Positions 46,764 through 58,582 of a DNA stretch of 64,000 nucleotides are shown one piece after another (the first letter of the stretch is position 1; each line of letters starts with the position of its first letter). The notes under the pieces were generated by a model, which saw nothing but the letters and a program-made list of their open reading frames with translations, was not told the DNA's origin and searched no databases. A program made the translations under genes and the position numbers. Source of the stretch: Cryptomeria japonica (taxonomy: Eukaryota; Streptophyta; Pinopsida; Cupressales; Cupressaceae); the NCBI RefSeq assembly GCF_030272615.1, contig NC_081415.1, positions 103,534,796-103,598,795 on the forward strand, read 5' to 3'.

Positions 46764-47032
46764 AAGTGCAACTTAGGGGAATGAAGACTCAAGTCAATAA
46801 TGCAAGATGGGTCCCGGCTACTAGGCCATGATAGGAACCCATGTACAATATGCAAATGCAAGCAAAACAATGCAATGCAATCTCTCACAAACGGAGAAAG
46901 GGAGAAAACCCAGTGGGAAAAAAAACTCCCCCCCAAAAGAGAGATGAATGTACAAAAGACTCTCAAAGATGAAGGACAAAACCTCAAAGAGGAAAAAGTC
47001 CCCCCCATAAGAGAGGAAGGAGAAGTCAGCTG
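46764..47032 (-). other. G 3' untranslated segment
   Basis: A short noncoding stretch with C-runs on the plus strand, between the RNase H end and the purine tract. Confidence 0.6.
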
Positions 47033-47550
47033 ACCCCCCCGAATGACACATCCCGCACCCCCAAGAGAGCGCGCAACTGCTAGAACTTACTCTCGGTGAA
47101 AGGTTTGGTGAATGTGTCAGCAACCTGCTCTACTGTAGGACAATACTGCAAATCAATGACCTGCTCCTAGATGAGCTCTTAGATATAGTGCATATGAATC
47201 TCAATGTGTTTGGTCTGTTGGTGCTAGACCGGGTTCTTCGAGATCGCAATAGCACTCTAATTGTCACAATGTAGAATTGTCGGCCGTGGAGTGGTGAATC
47301 CAAACTCTATGAGAATCTGCTGGAGCCAAATGGTCTCAGTCACTGCATTAACAGCGCCTCGATACTCAGCCTTAGTCGAAGAGAGAGAAATAGCATGTTG
47401 CTTCTTGCTCTACCAACAAATGGGGCCCAAACCAGGGTGAAAACTATAACCAGAAGTAGACTTACGATCAACTAGATTGCCAGCCCAATCGAAGTCTGTG
47501 TAACCAACCAAGCAAAGTCCTGTGCCTGCTGCATAGTGAATCCCATAGTG
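47033..47550 (-). pseudogene. G RNase H, C-terminal part
   Basis: On the minus strand: HYAAGTGLCLVGYTDFDWAG, DRKSTSGYSF, KQHAISLSSTKAEYRGAV, CDN and VADTFTKPFTE, the Copia RNase H signature. Several in-frame stops. Separated from RT by insertion of H at 47556. Confidence 0.88.
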
Positions 47551-47555
47551 ATGTG
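47551..47555. repeat. Target-site duplication of H, left (ATGTG)
   Basis: Repeated exactly at 49153-49157 on the other side of H. Confidence 0.88.
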
Positions 47556-49152
47556 TGTAGCATAGGAAATAGGAAATCATCACAAGAAATTCAAAATACT
47601 AATCTAGCTCAATCACAAAAGCTCATTGCAATGAATCTATCCTAAACACACTCAATAGAGACATGAAATCAAAACATTCAAAATTAAAGACATATGCAAA
47701 CCAATGGTAGATTTGAATGCTTCTTCATGTGGCTCCATTGTCCTTCTTTCTTCTCCAAATAGCCTTTTGTTGTGGATCTCACCTTCAAGTGCACAAACCT
47801 AATGTGAAAGCAAGATTGATATTGGCACAAGAATACTAGAAGAAGTGATTATTTCTCATTATCTGATTCTATGATTATGTGATTGCAAAAGTGATTACCA
47901 AATTAAGAATCAAGGGATTTGATTGAAGAAATTCATCCAATTTATAGATAAATTGGAGAAATGACAAGATTAGCATGAAATTGATATTTAGGCAATTGAT
48001 TTCAAAAATAGGAAAATTGAGTGGAAAGAAGAAGGTTATGACACCTTCTATGTCATGAATTATGACATATTGCCAATGCAATGGTTAGAGAACTAGAATC
48101 TTATGACATCTTGCTATGTCAAGAGTATGACGCACGAAGCACAAAAATAGGGAGAACTAGAGACAAGTTAATTAGGTGGAAATTGCAATTAGGAAATTAG
48201 AAAATAGGTGGAAATTAGGAATTTAGAAATAATGAAATTAGAAATGATGAAATTAGGAATTTAGTAAATTAATTAATAATTTGTCATTTATTAATTAATT
48301 CACAAAAAGAGGAGGAATTAATTAACCAATTAAATAAACATTTAATTGTGACAAGAAGACTTAGGATAAATAAATAATTTATTAATCCTAGAGGAAGAAA
48401 TGACAAACAAGGTTAAATGATTAAATCACAAAACCCTAGAAGATAAATTAGTAAAGCGAGAATGACAATTAGGTCTTGATTGAAGAAAATTGATATCGAT
48501 CATGATTCTGATTAAATGATTTCATTGAGATTGGTTGACAAAAATCAATGACAAATTGACCAAATTGACATGATTGAAAAGGACAAGGATCGATGACAAA
48601 ATAGATTGCAATACAACAGGATTGAAAATGACCACGATTGATGACAAATCAATCGCAAAATGACAAGATCGAACATGACAACGACTGATGACAATTCGAT
48701 CGTTAATCGACAAGATTGAAGGATTGATAATAAATCGACAAGATTGATAAGAGGACAACGATTGATGACGAATTGATCGCAAGGTTGACAGGAGGACAAA
48801 ACCCTAATTAGGATTGACGATGTCCAAAATGATAAGATTGATGATAAGATTAATAAGAGGACAAAACCCTAATTAGGATTGATGATGTCCAAAATGATAA
48901 CAAATTAGCACGCACATTGATGCGATAGGATAAAATCGATCAAAATCATGATTGGATAGTGTTGTTGACAAGACCAAATTCGAAGGCGAGACAGAATGAA
49001 GAATGTAGAAGAATCACTCGGTGCTCGCAAATGATAAAAACCAAGTGCGTGACATAGGAGAAATGGTAATGCGACACAAAAACCTAAAATGAGGCAATGC
49101 GCAAATGTTAAAGTATGACTCCGCAAGCATTGACCATTTTTAGGTGTCTACA
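47556..49152 (-). mobile_element. Solo LTR H inside the RT/RNase H region of G (1597 bp)
   Basis: Plus-strand ends are TGTAGCATAGG and GGTGTCTACA, with a perfect ATGTG duplication. No internal coding. On the minus strand it begins TGTAGACACCTAAAAATGG, like the A LTR start, and shares the AT-palindrome plan (about 48240-48400), so minus orientation and a Gypsy-type origin are likely. A single LTR implies recombination between two former LTRs. Contains a degenerate repeat (48540-48900). Confidence 0.87.
48540..48900. repeat. Degenerate tandem repeats in solo LTR H
   Basis: Two close copies of a unit with GGACAAAACCCTAATTAGGA (about 48793 and 48858, period near 65), preceded by looser GATTGATGACAAAT units. 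Each close copy contains the telobox-like AAACCCTAA and the palindrome CCTAATTAGG. Confidence 0.7.
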
Positions 49153-49157
49153 ATGTG
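49153..49157. repeat. Target-site duplication of H, right (ATGTG)
   Basis: Matches 47551-47555. Confidence 0.88.
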
Positions 49158-50603
49158 TACCCTGGATGTAATGAAGGATGCGTTTGGTGGCTTTCCAATG
49201 AAGCTCATGTGGTTCTTGCATGAAGCGGAAAACCATGCCAACTACAAATGAAATATCAGGGCGTGTATGAGTCAAGTAGATGAGACTACCCACAAGCTGA
49301 CGATACAAAGTGGCATCAACTGATGGAGAAGAACACTGAGCCTCAAGCTTGACTCCTGAAAGAAAGGGAGTCGGGGTAGGCTTACAATTAGCCATATAAA
49401 AGCGTGCAAGTAGATCAAGAGAATACTTGGGCTACTATAGTGTAATCCCGGAAGGTGACTGTGAAATCTCTATCCCGAGAAAGTAGTGCAAAAGACCCAA
49501 GTCAGTCATATCAAATTTGTCATGCAAAGCAGATTTGACCTTGTTAATGATGGATGAAGTACTCCCTATAATGATCAAGTCATCAACATAGAGCACAAGT
49601 ATCAAGTGAGAGTCATCCTGTCGCAAAATGTAGACATTCGGATCGGAATGACACCTGGTGAACCCTACGGAGAGAAGAAAGGAATCCATCTTGGTGTACC
49701 AAGCCTTGGGGGCCTGCTTAAGGCCATACAGAGATTTCCGTAGTCTGCAAACTAAGGAAGTATCCTGGATGAAACCCTGTGGCTGCTCCATATAAATCTC
49801 CTCATCAAGATCACCATGAAGAAAAGCACTCTTCACATCCATCTGATGTACAGCCCAACCATGAGCTACAACAATAGCAAGTGTCAAACGAATGGAGTTC
49901 ATCTTGGCTACGGGTGCAAAGGTCTCAGTATAGTCAACACCTGCAACCTGCGAGAAACCTTTCGCAACAAGCCGAGCCTTATACTTATCCACACTACCAT
50001 CTGCTACAAACTTGGTCCGATAGATCCACTTACATCGAACCATCTTTCTCCCCTTAGGGAGATGGACTAGATCCCATGTGTTGTTCCTCATCAAGGAACT
50101 ATACTCTTCCTCCATAGCTTGGTCCCACTCAAGAACCCCTGATGCTTCCCTAAATGTCTGTGGATCAGAAGCAGTAGCAATGAATGCATGTGGAAGATCC
50201 TGATGTTGTGATCGAGTTCTCCATGTATCTAAAGGATCCCCAACAAGAGAACCCACGGACTCAAGTGTCTGTCGAGCCCAATGAGGTCTAGGTGGAGGTG
50301 GAGAACGAGGCTCCTCAACTGCAAGTGGACCCTGCGGAGGTGTCACCCTGCGAGTCAGAGTTGAAGGAGTCTCATCATCTGAATCACTAACATCACTATC
50401 CACAATGGATGAAGGTGGAGGAGGTAGAGAGGCTAAGCTAGGAGAGCTTTCCTCAAAGTGAACACTCCTCTGAATGAATACCTCATGTGTCTCTGGATCC
50501 ATCAATCTGTATGCCTTAACACCCTCAGGATATCCAACAAATATGCAAGGCCGACTCTGAGGTTCCAATGCCTTGCATTTCTGCAGAGGTATGAGAGCCC
50601 AGC
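49158..50603 (-). pseudogene. G reverse transcriptase and start of RNase H
   Basis: The long open part (49435-50603) has WALIPLQKCKALEPQSRPC (integrase tail), CKWIYRTKFVADGSVDKYKA, VDYTETFAPVAKMNSIRL, HQMDVKSAFLHGDLDEEIY, KSLYGLKQAPKAWY and catalytic YVDDLIIIG. A TAG near 49435 interrupts YFLGIEISQSPSGITL. Beyond it, MANCKPTPTPF and YRQLVGSLIYLTHTRPDISF continue to the H insertion. Confidence 0.93.
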
Positions 50604-51257
50604 TGGACACCCAAAGACTCTAAAATGTCTCACAATCGGTTTCCTACCAGCCCAAGCCTCAAAAGGAGTAATACCTTGCCAAGCTTTGTGAGGAACCTGA
50701 TTCTTGATGTGTGTGGCACAACTAATAGCCTCTGCCCAAAAGGTGGGATCAAGAGAACGTGCATGTATCATACAGCTAGCCATTTCTTTGAGAGTTCTGT
50801 TCTTGCGTTCTGCAACCCCGTTCTGCTGTGGAGTGTATGCTACAGAATGCTGAAGATCAATCCCCTCAAATGTACAAAAATCCTCAAGTCTTTTGTTCAC
50901 ATATTCCCTTCCATTATCTGTGCGAAGAATCTTGACCATTTTCCCTGATTGCTTCTCCACACGAGTCTTGAAGTCCTGAAATCTATCAAATACTTCACTC
51001 TTATGAATGAGAAAGTAGACCCAAGTGAAGCGGGAGTAGTCATCAATGAAGGTAAGAACATAGCGGGCCTTACTAAATGAAGGTGCTGGAAATGGACCTG
51101 CTACATCACTGTTAACAAGTTGAAGAACTTCCAAAGCTCTCCAAGTTTTCCCTTTATCAAACTTCTCTTTAGGATGCTTGCCCATGGAACAACCTGAACA
51201 TACACCCTCTGAAAAACTGATTCGAGGTAGACCTGTGACCATGTCTTTCGTGCTGAG
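50604..51257 (-). pseudogene. G integrase
   Basis: Open 246-codon stretch (51242 to 50502 in its own frame). CSGCSMGKHPKEKF is the zinc-domain end. Core residues: VNSDVAGPF (D), RTDNGREY (D), VAERKNRT (E). A one-base loss near 50603 shifts the frame within VFGCPA. A TAG at 51258-51260 separates it from Gag-protease in the same frame. Confidence 0.92.
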
Positions 51258-52697
51258 CTATTGAAGATAGCGGTAGTTGAGGTGACCAAACCGCTCATGC
51301 CATAGCTTACTTTCTGAATTTGAATGAGTAAGCAAGGCCCTAGAAGGTGAACTTGGCACAAAGTGGGAGAATGAATAAAGCCTTGAGTTGTTATTGACTT
51401 GTCCCACTGCTACCAAGGCATCATCATCAAGTTCCTTTACCACAACTGAATCTGTTGTAAACTCAACCTTTTTCCCATTCCCATAGTGAGTGATTTGGTA
51501 GATGGAGAGAAGGTTGGTAGACAAGTTAGGAACATAGAGAACATTCTCAAATGTTCCATCATCCATGTCAACTGAACCTTTACCTTCAACCTCTACTTGT
51601 GTATCATCACCTATGTAAATGTGAGGTACCTTAGATGGCTCCAATGAAGAAAATTGCTCCTTTGTAGAACCCATGTGATACGAGGCACCCGAGTCAAGTA
51701 TCCATTGTTGTGAAGAGCCTGTTATAGCCACAAATGCTTGCCCTTTTCCCTTAGACTGTGAGGAAGAGGAAGGAGATGAATCCTTCTTTGTGTAGGCGGA
51801 TGGCAAGTTGATGTTGTTTTTCTTAAGAAGATTGGTTAACTCATCAACTTGCTTTGCATGGCATCGATGCTCATCATGACCATACTTCTTGCAATATGCA
51901 CAAGTTGGTTTATCCTTCTTAGGTGGTGTCCCCTTCTTGGAAGAGGATGAAAAATCGCCTTGTGATGGAGAGGATGATTGTCCTTTTTCCTGGTGTGGCT
52001 TAGACTTAGAGTGTTTCTTCTTCTTTTTGGAATCTTTGCCTTGACTTCTTGGATTCCCTTGATTAGCCACCAAAGCCTTGGACTTTGAAGACTTGAGAAA
52101 CCCCATGTTCAACAACTTAGATTGTTCCAATATTAACATTTCTGTGAAAGCATCAAATGAAGACATAACATAAGAACTCCCCACTATCAAACGATGAGTT
52201 TGGAAGCTAGACACAAATGCTGCATATTCTAGTGCAAGCTTGTCCAACAAGTTGAATATCAATTGAACATCCTTTTTGTCAATGCCACAATCCTTAAGCT
52301 TTGCTCTTAGCTCATTTGCTTTGGTGACATAATCTTGGATTGTATCAAAACTCTTGGGATCCAAGTTGGTGAGCTCATTGTCAATCTGATAGCCTCTGAT
52401 TTCATCAACTTGTCCATACAATTTCTGAAACATATCCCAAGCCTCTTTGATTGTTTTACACTTCTCAATGTGAAAAATGAGGTCATCTGATACATACTTG
52501 CGTAAGGTTCCAAGAGCCATGCAATTATTTGTGAGCCATTCTAATTGAGCATTTGGATCAGCCTTAGGATTAGGTGGTGCTGAAATTGTTCCATCTATGT
52601 AATGTGTGAGACCCTTTTCCATTAGTTTACTCCATACTTTAATTTTCCATGATGCATAATTATGTGGAGTTAGAGGTGGAAATTTATTAGGACTCAT
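51258..52697 (-). CDS. G Gag and protease (open, 479 residues)
   Basis: The ATG at 52695-52697 starts MSPNKFPPLTPHNYASWKIK. It has a UBN2-type Copia Gag (about residues 10-190), a Lys/Ser-rich basic stretch, the zinc knuckle CAYCKKYGHDEHRC (about residue 275), aspartic protease WILDSGASYHM (about residue 335) with a normal DSG, then the pre-integrase segment LWHERFGHLNYRYLQ. The TAG that follows is in frame with integrase and is probably a point mutation. Confidence 0.94.
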   Translation of the reverse strand: MSPNKFPPLTPHNYASWKIKVWSKLMEKGLTHYIDGTISAPPNPKADPNAQLEWLTNNCMALGTLRKYVSDDLIFHIEKCKTIKEAWDMFQKLYGQVDEIRGYQIDNELTNLDPKSFDTIQDYVTKANELRAKLKDCGIDKKDVQLIFNLLDKLALEYAAFVSSFQTHRLIVGSSYVMSSFDAFTEMLILEQSKLLNMGFLKSSKSKALVANQGNPRSQGKDSKKKKKHSKSKPHQEKGQSSSPSQGDFSSSSKKGTPPKKDKPTCAYCKKYGHDEHRCHAKQVDELTNLLKKNNINLPSAYTKKDSSPSSSSQSKGKGQAFVAITGSSQQWILDSGASYHMGSTKEQFSSLEPSKVPHIYIGDDTQVEVEGKGSVDMDDGTFENVLYVPNLSTNLLSIYQITHYGNGKKVEFTTDSVVVKELDDDALVAVGQVNNNSRLYSFSHFVPSSPSRALLTHSNSESKLWHERFGHLNYRYLQ

Positions 52698-54236
52698 TGC
52701 AACAAAAATGGAAAGAGCACAAAGAGAGGCACAATCACATGAGACACCCCCCCAAATTCACTCAATCAAAGAACCCCCCCCCAAAGTGATGATTTTGGCA
52801 CTTTATAAGTAGTGTGTATACAATGTGCCACTTGCAAAAAATGGCAAAGTGGACTTCTGATTTACAATTTTACAACTACCTCAATAAGGCCAAAAGAGAC
52901 TCAAACTGATAATGCAAGAGATCTAACTAAGATCCAAGCAATTTACAAGTACCTAATAGGCCAAGTAAGACCAATATCTGAAAGTATAATTTCCACTCAA
53001 AATCTCTAAAATCTGATCATAGATTATGAAATTAGACAAAAAAATAAGCACTTTCAAAAAAAACGGCACCTAAAAAGGAGGTCGTATGAGCTCAAACGAG
53101 GCCTTTGAAGTTGCAGAATTGAGGATTGGACAGGTACAACTGAGAGAATCCGAAAATTTTGAAAAACTTGTGCACAAAAATCAAAAAATAACCACACCAC
53201 TGCAAAGATCATGAAATTTTAGCCCATTTCAAAAAAAATTGCACCAAAAAAGGAGCAAAAATGAGCAAGATATGGCCTTTCAAAGTTGGACTGCAAAACT
53301 GAAAAGCTCAATGGAGAGGGGTCAAAAAAATTTCAAAAAGCTGCTAATGTGGTGCTGACATCAGCAATTTAGTGTGTTAAATTTGACGTACATCTGGCCG
53401 TCGTAAAAATGTCATCCCTCTGCGTGGCATCCGTACTGTACGGACAGGCTGACGTGGCAAATGACTGTGCAGGCCGTACGGATGACGTGGCACGGTGACT
53501 GTGTGTACGGAGGTCGACCGCGGGCTAGTGGCCGCCTGCCATGTGGCAGACGTGCATTCGCCAATTTAGTGGACCACCTGGGAGGGAGGCGCTACCGGAG
53601 AAGAATATCCCGGCGGGCCGGGAGCCAAGGTCGCCAGGAGCCGAGGGGAGGCCGGCGACGGGCTGGTAGCCGAGGCGGCCGGCGGGATGTTGTCAGCGGG
53701 TGGTCTTGCGGCCGGTGGCGGTGGTGAGGTACACAGAATTGGCGTGGTGGCGGGAGAGCAGCGGCAGCGGCGGGAGTTCCTCAGTGACGGCGGGAGGTAA
53801 TCTGCGGTGGCGGCGGTGATAGTGACCGCCCGAAAAAAGGTACTGCCGGTACAGGTACTGTGGCACAGTTGCGCAGACCTGCAAGTACGGTAATCATGGG
53901 TAGGGGGGTCTGCGGACCCCCAAAAAAACACTTTTTTAAAATTTTTTTTAATTTTATTTTTTTGTTTTTTTTGTTTTTTTTTTATCCCTATTTTTTTTGA
54001 ATTTTTTTTTGAAATTTTTTTTTTCGAAATCCGTACGAGAATAGCCAAAATGGGGAAAAAAAAAATTTCTCACCAAAATAGGTCGACTTTATAGTCGAAA
54101 TTTATGGAAACGACCTCCCGAATTCAACGGTGATGTCCAAATCACTATATGACGCCCCCAAAAAATGAAGATCCCCAAATCCGAAAATAGAAGCCTTCCA
54201 CGATGTCTCCAAAAACCAATCAATGAAACCCCAATA
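52698..54236 (-). other. G leader, with GC-rich patch and homopolymer tract
   Basis: About 1.54 kb untranslated. A GC-rich patch (about 53400-53900) carries two exact TGACGTGGCA sites (53450-53459 and 53483-53492) and TCCGTAC-T-GTACGGA (53430-53445 region). An A/T homopolymer tract is at 53920-54065. Plus- and minus-strand frames in the GC patch are compositional. Confidence 0.75.
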
Positions 54237-54248
54237 GCTCTGATACCA
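54237..54248 (-). promoter_or_regulatory. Initiator-Met tRNA primer binding site of G
   Basis: The minus strand reads TGGTATCAGAGC directly at the LTR end, with no spacer. Confidence 0.92.
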
Positions 54249-54697
54249 TGTAGGATTTTGCCAAGATCAAAGGCACAATGAAAAGCATAAAAGAGACAAT
54301 AGAATGACAAGAACAAACTGTATTCTCATCAATATGCAAAAATGATCAACTGGATTAACCAATACAATGAATATAGGCCTGCTTATATAGGCAAGGCCAT
54401 ATGGATGTATGAGCACACAAATATGACATGTGGCTCAATGAGAAACAAGGGTAGGTAAGAAATACCAGGGGTAGGTAGGAGAAATAATATAATATTCCAC
54501 AAGAGGTGGATGACCCACCGAATGTGGAGTGTAACAGCAAAATAAGACCACAAAAGGTGGAATTTCTCCTACAAGCTCTATCCCTATGTGTACACTTTCC
54601 TAAGTGTCTCAAATCCAAACTACGAAGAGATGCATTATCCTAAGTTAACTTAAGTAAGTGTAATAATATCCAAAATGAATATTTATTTACACCAACA
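54249..54697 (-). repeat. G 5' LTR (449 bp)
   Basis: TG...CA ends. A TATA box (minus CTATATAA) at 54383-54390 is the likely promoter of G. Confidence 0.95.
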
Positions 54698-54702
54698 GTC
54701 AC
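54698..54702. repeat. Target-site duplication of G, right (GTCAC)
   Basis: Matches 46301-46305. Confidence 0.93.
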
Positions 54703-55072
54703 TACTTTGTGCAACACCAAGCAAAAAGATGGAGAGTCTTTTTCATCATTTTTACAAAGATGGAGGAATCTAGTCAGCAGATGCTCTTGTGAAATTCCAC
54801 AAAAACAAATGGTAGAGATGTTCACCCAAAATGTTAACAAAGACATTGGTTATGATCTAAGAAAAGCTTGTTTGTCCACCTTCAAGGACGTCATTAAGAA
54901 AGGATTAGCGACAGAAAAGGTCCTAATTGAGCAAGGCATCATTAAGATATTCAAAGAAAACAAAGAGGACTTTAAAGGAAAAGACAAGCCAAGATTTTGG
55001 AACAAAAACAAGAAGACAGTCAATGATGGTGTTGTGGATGCCAATACAGTGCGACCCAAAATCATTTTTTCG
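54703..55072 (+). pseudogene. A2 Gag, part after the Copia insertion
   Basis: Continues Gag in frame: LCNTKQKDGESFSSFLQRWR, EIPQKQMVEMFTQNVNKD, KGKDKPRFWNKNKK. The codon at 55070-55072 is TCG (Ser), where A1 has the TAG that ends its Gag. Confidence 0.9.
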
Positions 55073-57376
55073 GGATCAAGCTCTACAAATGATCAAGTGA
55101 ATACTCAAACAACTTCTAGATCATGAAGGAAGTACACCCCATTGGGAGAACCACTTGAGTCAGTTTTCAAGAAGCTAGTGGTAAACAAAGTAATCACAAT
55201 TCCAGATTTTCCTCCATATGAGCCGACGGTCAAACCAAATTGTTGGAATGATGATGAGTATTGTGAATTTCATAAAAGCAAGGGACATAAGACAGGAAAT
55301 TGCCATTAACTGAAGAACATCATACAAGATCTCATTGATAGAGGTGACATTGAGATTGAAGGACACTCATCCAACCAAGAACATGAGATGTTTAAGGAAC
55401 CATTCCCAAAACATGACAAACGAAAAGTTGCAGCCATAGATGACCAAACCAACTATACAAGAGCATCCTATAACTCTGATTCAACCATCAATCACATTTC
55501 AATGGATAATTATGTCTCTACCATTATCATCAAGGACAAAACACCTGAGAATTCTACCCAGAGACCCAAGATTGTCCTAAAAGGCATTGGATCTTCTTCC
55601 AAACATACCTCTGAATGTCATGTTACAATCCGTCGAGGTAAATTCACTTTGCAAGTTGCTCCAGCCAAAAACACCGCTTCCTCATCAACCAAGCATGAGT
55701 ATGACCTTGTAGAACAGTTAGGGAAGACACCCGTGCTCATCTCCATCCTTGAGCTCCTACGCATATCCCCCACACATAAAGCCATTTTGGATAAAATCTT
55801 GAGAGAAACTGTTGTTCCTACTGATATGAACGTGGACCAGTTTCAAGCCATGGTGGGATACCTTTCCATTCCACACTCCCTTACATTCACAGAAGCCGAT
55901 GACGCCTCTGTAAGTCAGCCACATAATACACCTTTACACATTGAAGCCTTCATACACAAACATCGAATAAAATGAGTCTTGATAGATGGAGGAGCAGGTC
56001 TGAACATTTGTACATTGAGCACTATTAAACAATTGTGATATTCTGATAAAGTTGTTAATTCTACAAACAAAATTACCATCAAGGCATATGATGATGAAGA
56101 GCATTCATCCAAAGGCACAGTCACCTTCCCTCTCAGAGTTGGGCTAGTTATAAAGGATGTGGTTTGTCAAGTCCTAGACCTAGATCTCACATACAACATA
56201 TTACTAGGACGTCCTTAGATTCATGAAATGAGGGCAATCCCATCTAAATACCACCAATGCATTAAGTTTCCTCACAATGGAGTTGAAATAACAGTTAATG
56301 GAGATCCTAATCCATTCATATGCTGCAATAACTTGAGACCAAAAACTGAGACCATAATTTCCTGTAATCGCGAAGTTGTTCCTTCTTCTGCATACATTGA
56401 TCCTGAGTCATTAAAACCTTCGATATCAAAACAAGGTGAGCTTAAAGGCAAGTTCTAGGACAAGGGCATGGGTGAATACACTTTGAATCAGACCATGTAC
56501 TTACAACAAGTCATGAGTTCACCAAAAGAATATGGAAGACCAGATCCTAATAAGCAGGTATCTATCATTATACTCAAATGGGACCCTACTATCTTTCAAA
56601 GATGGGGTGAACTAGAAGAGGAAGACTTATAAAAAATGCTTTACAAAGACCTTGAAAATGATACACAAGATCACATCAGTATACCATGTGAGAAGTATGG
56701 CAAAGGGTTCAAGATTCTACAAAAATTTGGGTATGATGGCAAAAGCCCTCTTGGGTTAAGAAAGGAAGGCATCATTGAACCTTTACAACCTGAATTGACA
56801 TTCAAAAAGGAACACTCGAAAGGACTTGGTTTTGTGACTTCCAAGGTCCACACTCAAAGGACAGAAGACGCATTACAAATCAAAGCTGCCAAAATTTAAT
56901 AAGAGAATCACTATTCCACATACTCCAATGAATGGGAATGGGGTTTAGACAAATCCTCCAGTGACTACGAACTCACCGAGACATTCAGAGAGCCAGATGA
57001 ACCCATAGAAGAAGAGGAATTTTATGAAAATTTCAAAGTTGGTCAAGAAACAACCCCGAAGGATCCCATACAGTCCTTGCCTCTAGGTCCTAGGTTGAAA
57101 TCACATAGAATGAGAACACCTGTCCCAAAATGCACTACTAGTGATGATAATTTGGATTCGTTCATGATCAAGACTGATGAGGAGAGTGCCAATGGTGACC
57201 TTGATAACTACCTCGACATACCTGAATATAACCACATCTTCACTCTTAGTCGCGCTAACTTCGAAGACATCAAAGGCCTTCCACTTGTTCACCACCAGCT
57301 CATTGACTTGGACCATGAAGGACCTGCATAGTTTGACACATTCCAAAATGATGAAGCTTTTATTGACTATCTTGGC
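55073..57376 (+). pseudogene. A2 zinc motif, protease and G-patch, heavily stopped
   Basis: Same order as A1: YCEFHKSKGHKTGNCH, then RIK-stop-VLIDGGAGLNI, ILLGRP-stop, G-patch YGKGFKILQKFGYDGKSPLG, acidic linker. Ten stops: 55124, 55307, 55973, 56036, 56217, 56456, 56630, 56897, 56900 and 57329. Reading frame is never shifted. Confidence 0.88.
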
Positions 57377-58582
57377 ATGCGCGATGATCTTCCCCCTGGG
57401 GACCATAAAGCGGGATACACTATAGAACTCAATAGCGTGGCATATTTTGGTGAGGGTGTCGGGCCTTCCAATCGCAAAAATATAAAAATAAAAACAAATC
57501 AAGGGTCTTATGGCGAAAACCACACTGTGGTGCTGTCTGACCCCAAAAAAGTAAAAAGAAAGGACGTATCTAAGGGCGAAAAGCTCTCTGAGGCACCCGA
57601 AGATGGAAGGCTCGACATTCTCCCAGCATCATATGAGGAAAAGTCATCCATGTTGGTAGAGGAGACTATCAAAACAAACATTGGTACAGAAGAAGTTCCA
57701 CACAACATATTCCTGGCTCAATCTTTGACAGAGTCAGAAAGGTCAAAATTCATAAGTTTCTTCACGGAACGACAAATCAACTTTGCATGGTCATACGCTG
57801 ATATGCCTGGATTGGATCCAGAGTTGGTAATGCACCATTTGATAGTTAAATCGGGGGCAAAACCAGTGAAACAAAAATTAAGAAAGATGCATCCACAAGT
57901 TGCATTATTAGTCAAAGTAGAGCTTGAGAAATTATTGGATGTCGGATTCATACGCCCAATTGATTATCCTGAATGGATCTCCAACTCAGTGCCTGTCAAT
58001 AAACCAGATCGTAGTATCAAAATATGTACGGATTTCAGAGACATCAACAAAGCTTGTCTTAAGGATGATTTTCTGTTACCAAATATTGACTTGATTGTCG
58101 ATCTCATAGCAAGTCATGCGATGTTATCCTTGATGGATGGATTCTCTAGTTACAATCAAATAAAAATTGCATCCGAAGACCAGCACAAAACAACATTCAC
58201 TTGTCCTTGGGGAAATTTCTGTTGGAATGTCATGCCCTTTGGGCTAAAAAATGCAGGCACTACATATCAAAGAGCCATGACTACTATCTTTCATGATCTC
58301 ATGCACGTAACTGTGGAAGATTATGTTGACGACCTCTTGGGTAAATCAATAGACAGAGATACACATTTGGACATACTTTCAGTCATCTTTGATCGGTTGG
58401 GAAAGTATAAAGTAAGATTAAACCCCAAGAAATGTGTCTTTGGAGTAACCTTTGGGAAGCTCCTGGGATTCATTGTATCAAAAAGAGGAATTGAAGCCAA
58501 TCCGGCAAAAGTCAAGGCCATCCTAGAGATGCAACCACCAAGAAATATCAGTCAACTTTGATCTTTGCAAGGGAGACTCTAG
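57377..58582 (+). pseudogene. A2 reverse transcriptase
   Basis: Open from 57377 to 58561 (394 codons): LRKMHPQVALLVKVELEKLL, GFIRPIDYPEWISN, ICTDFRDINKACLKDDF (Leu where A1 has Pro), SLMDGFSSYNQIKI, MPFGLKNAGTTYQRAM, catalytic YVDDLLGKS. Stops at 58559 and at 58580-58582, the latter shared with A1. Confidence 0.93.

Larger units (their letters stand above)
46306..54697 (-). mobile_element. Ty1/Copia LTR retrotransposon G (8392 bp, complete ends)
   Basis: Both LTRs are 449 bp (46306-46754 and 54249-54697) with 7 differences by hand count. Both ends have TG...CA, the primer site and purine tract adjoin the LTRs, and the flanking GTCAC duplication is perfect. Minus-strand order is Gag, protease, integrase, RT, RNase H, the Copia order. 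It contains the solo LTR H, a stop between protease and integrase, and one frameshift, so it is now defective. Confidence 0.96.

Noticed and set aside
53461-54048. Open frames on both strands in the GC-rich patch of G (88 and 160 codons)
   Set aside because: The GC-rich and homopolymer composition produces Arg/Gly, Ala/Pro and Lys/Asn runs. No domain, and the position is in an LTR-element leader.
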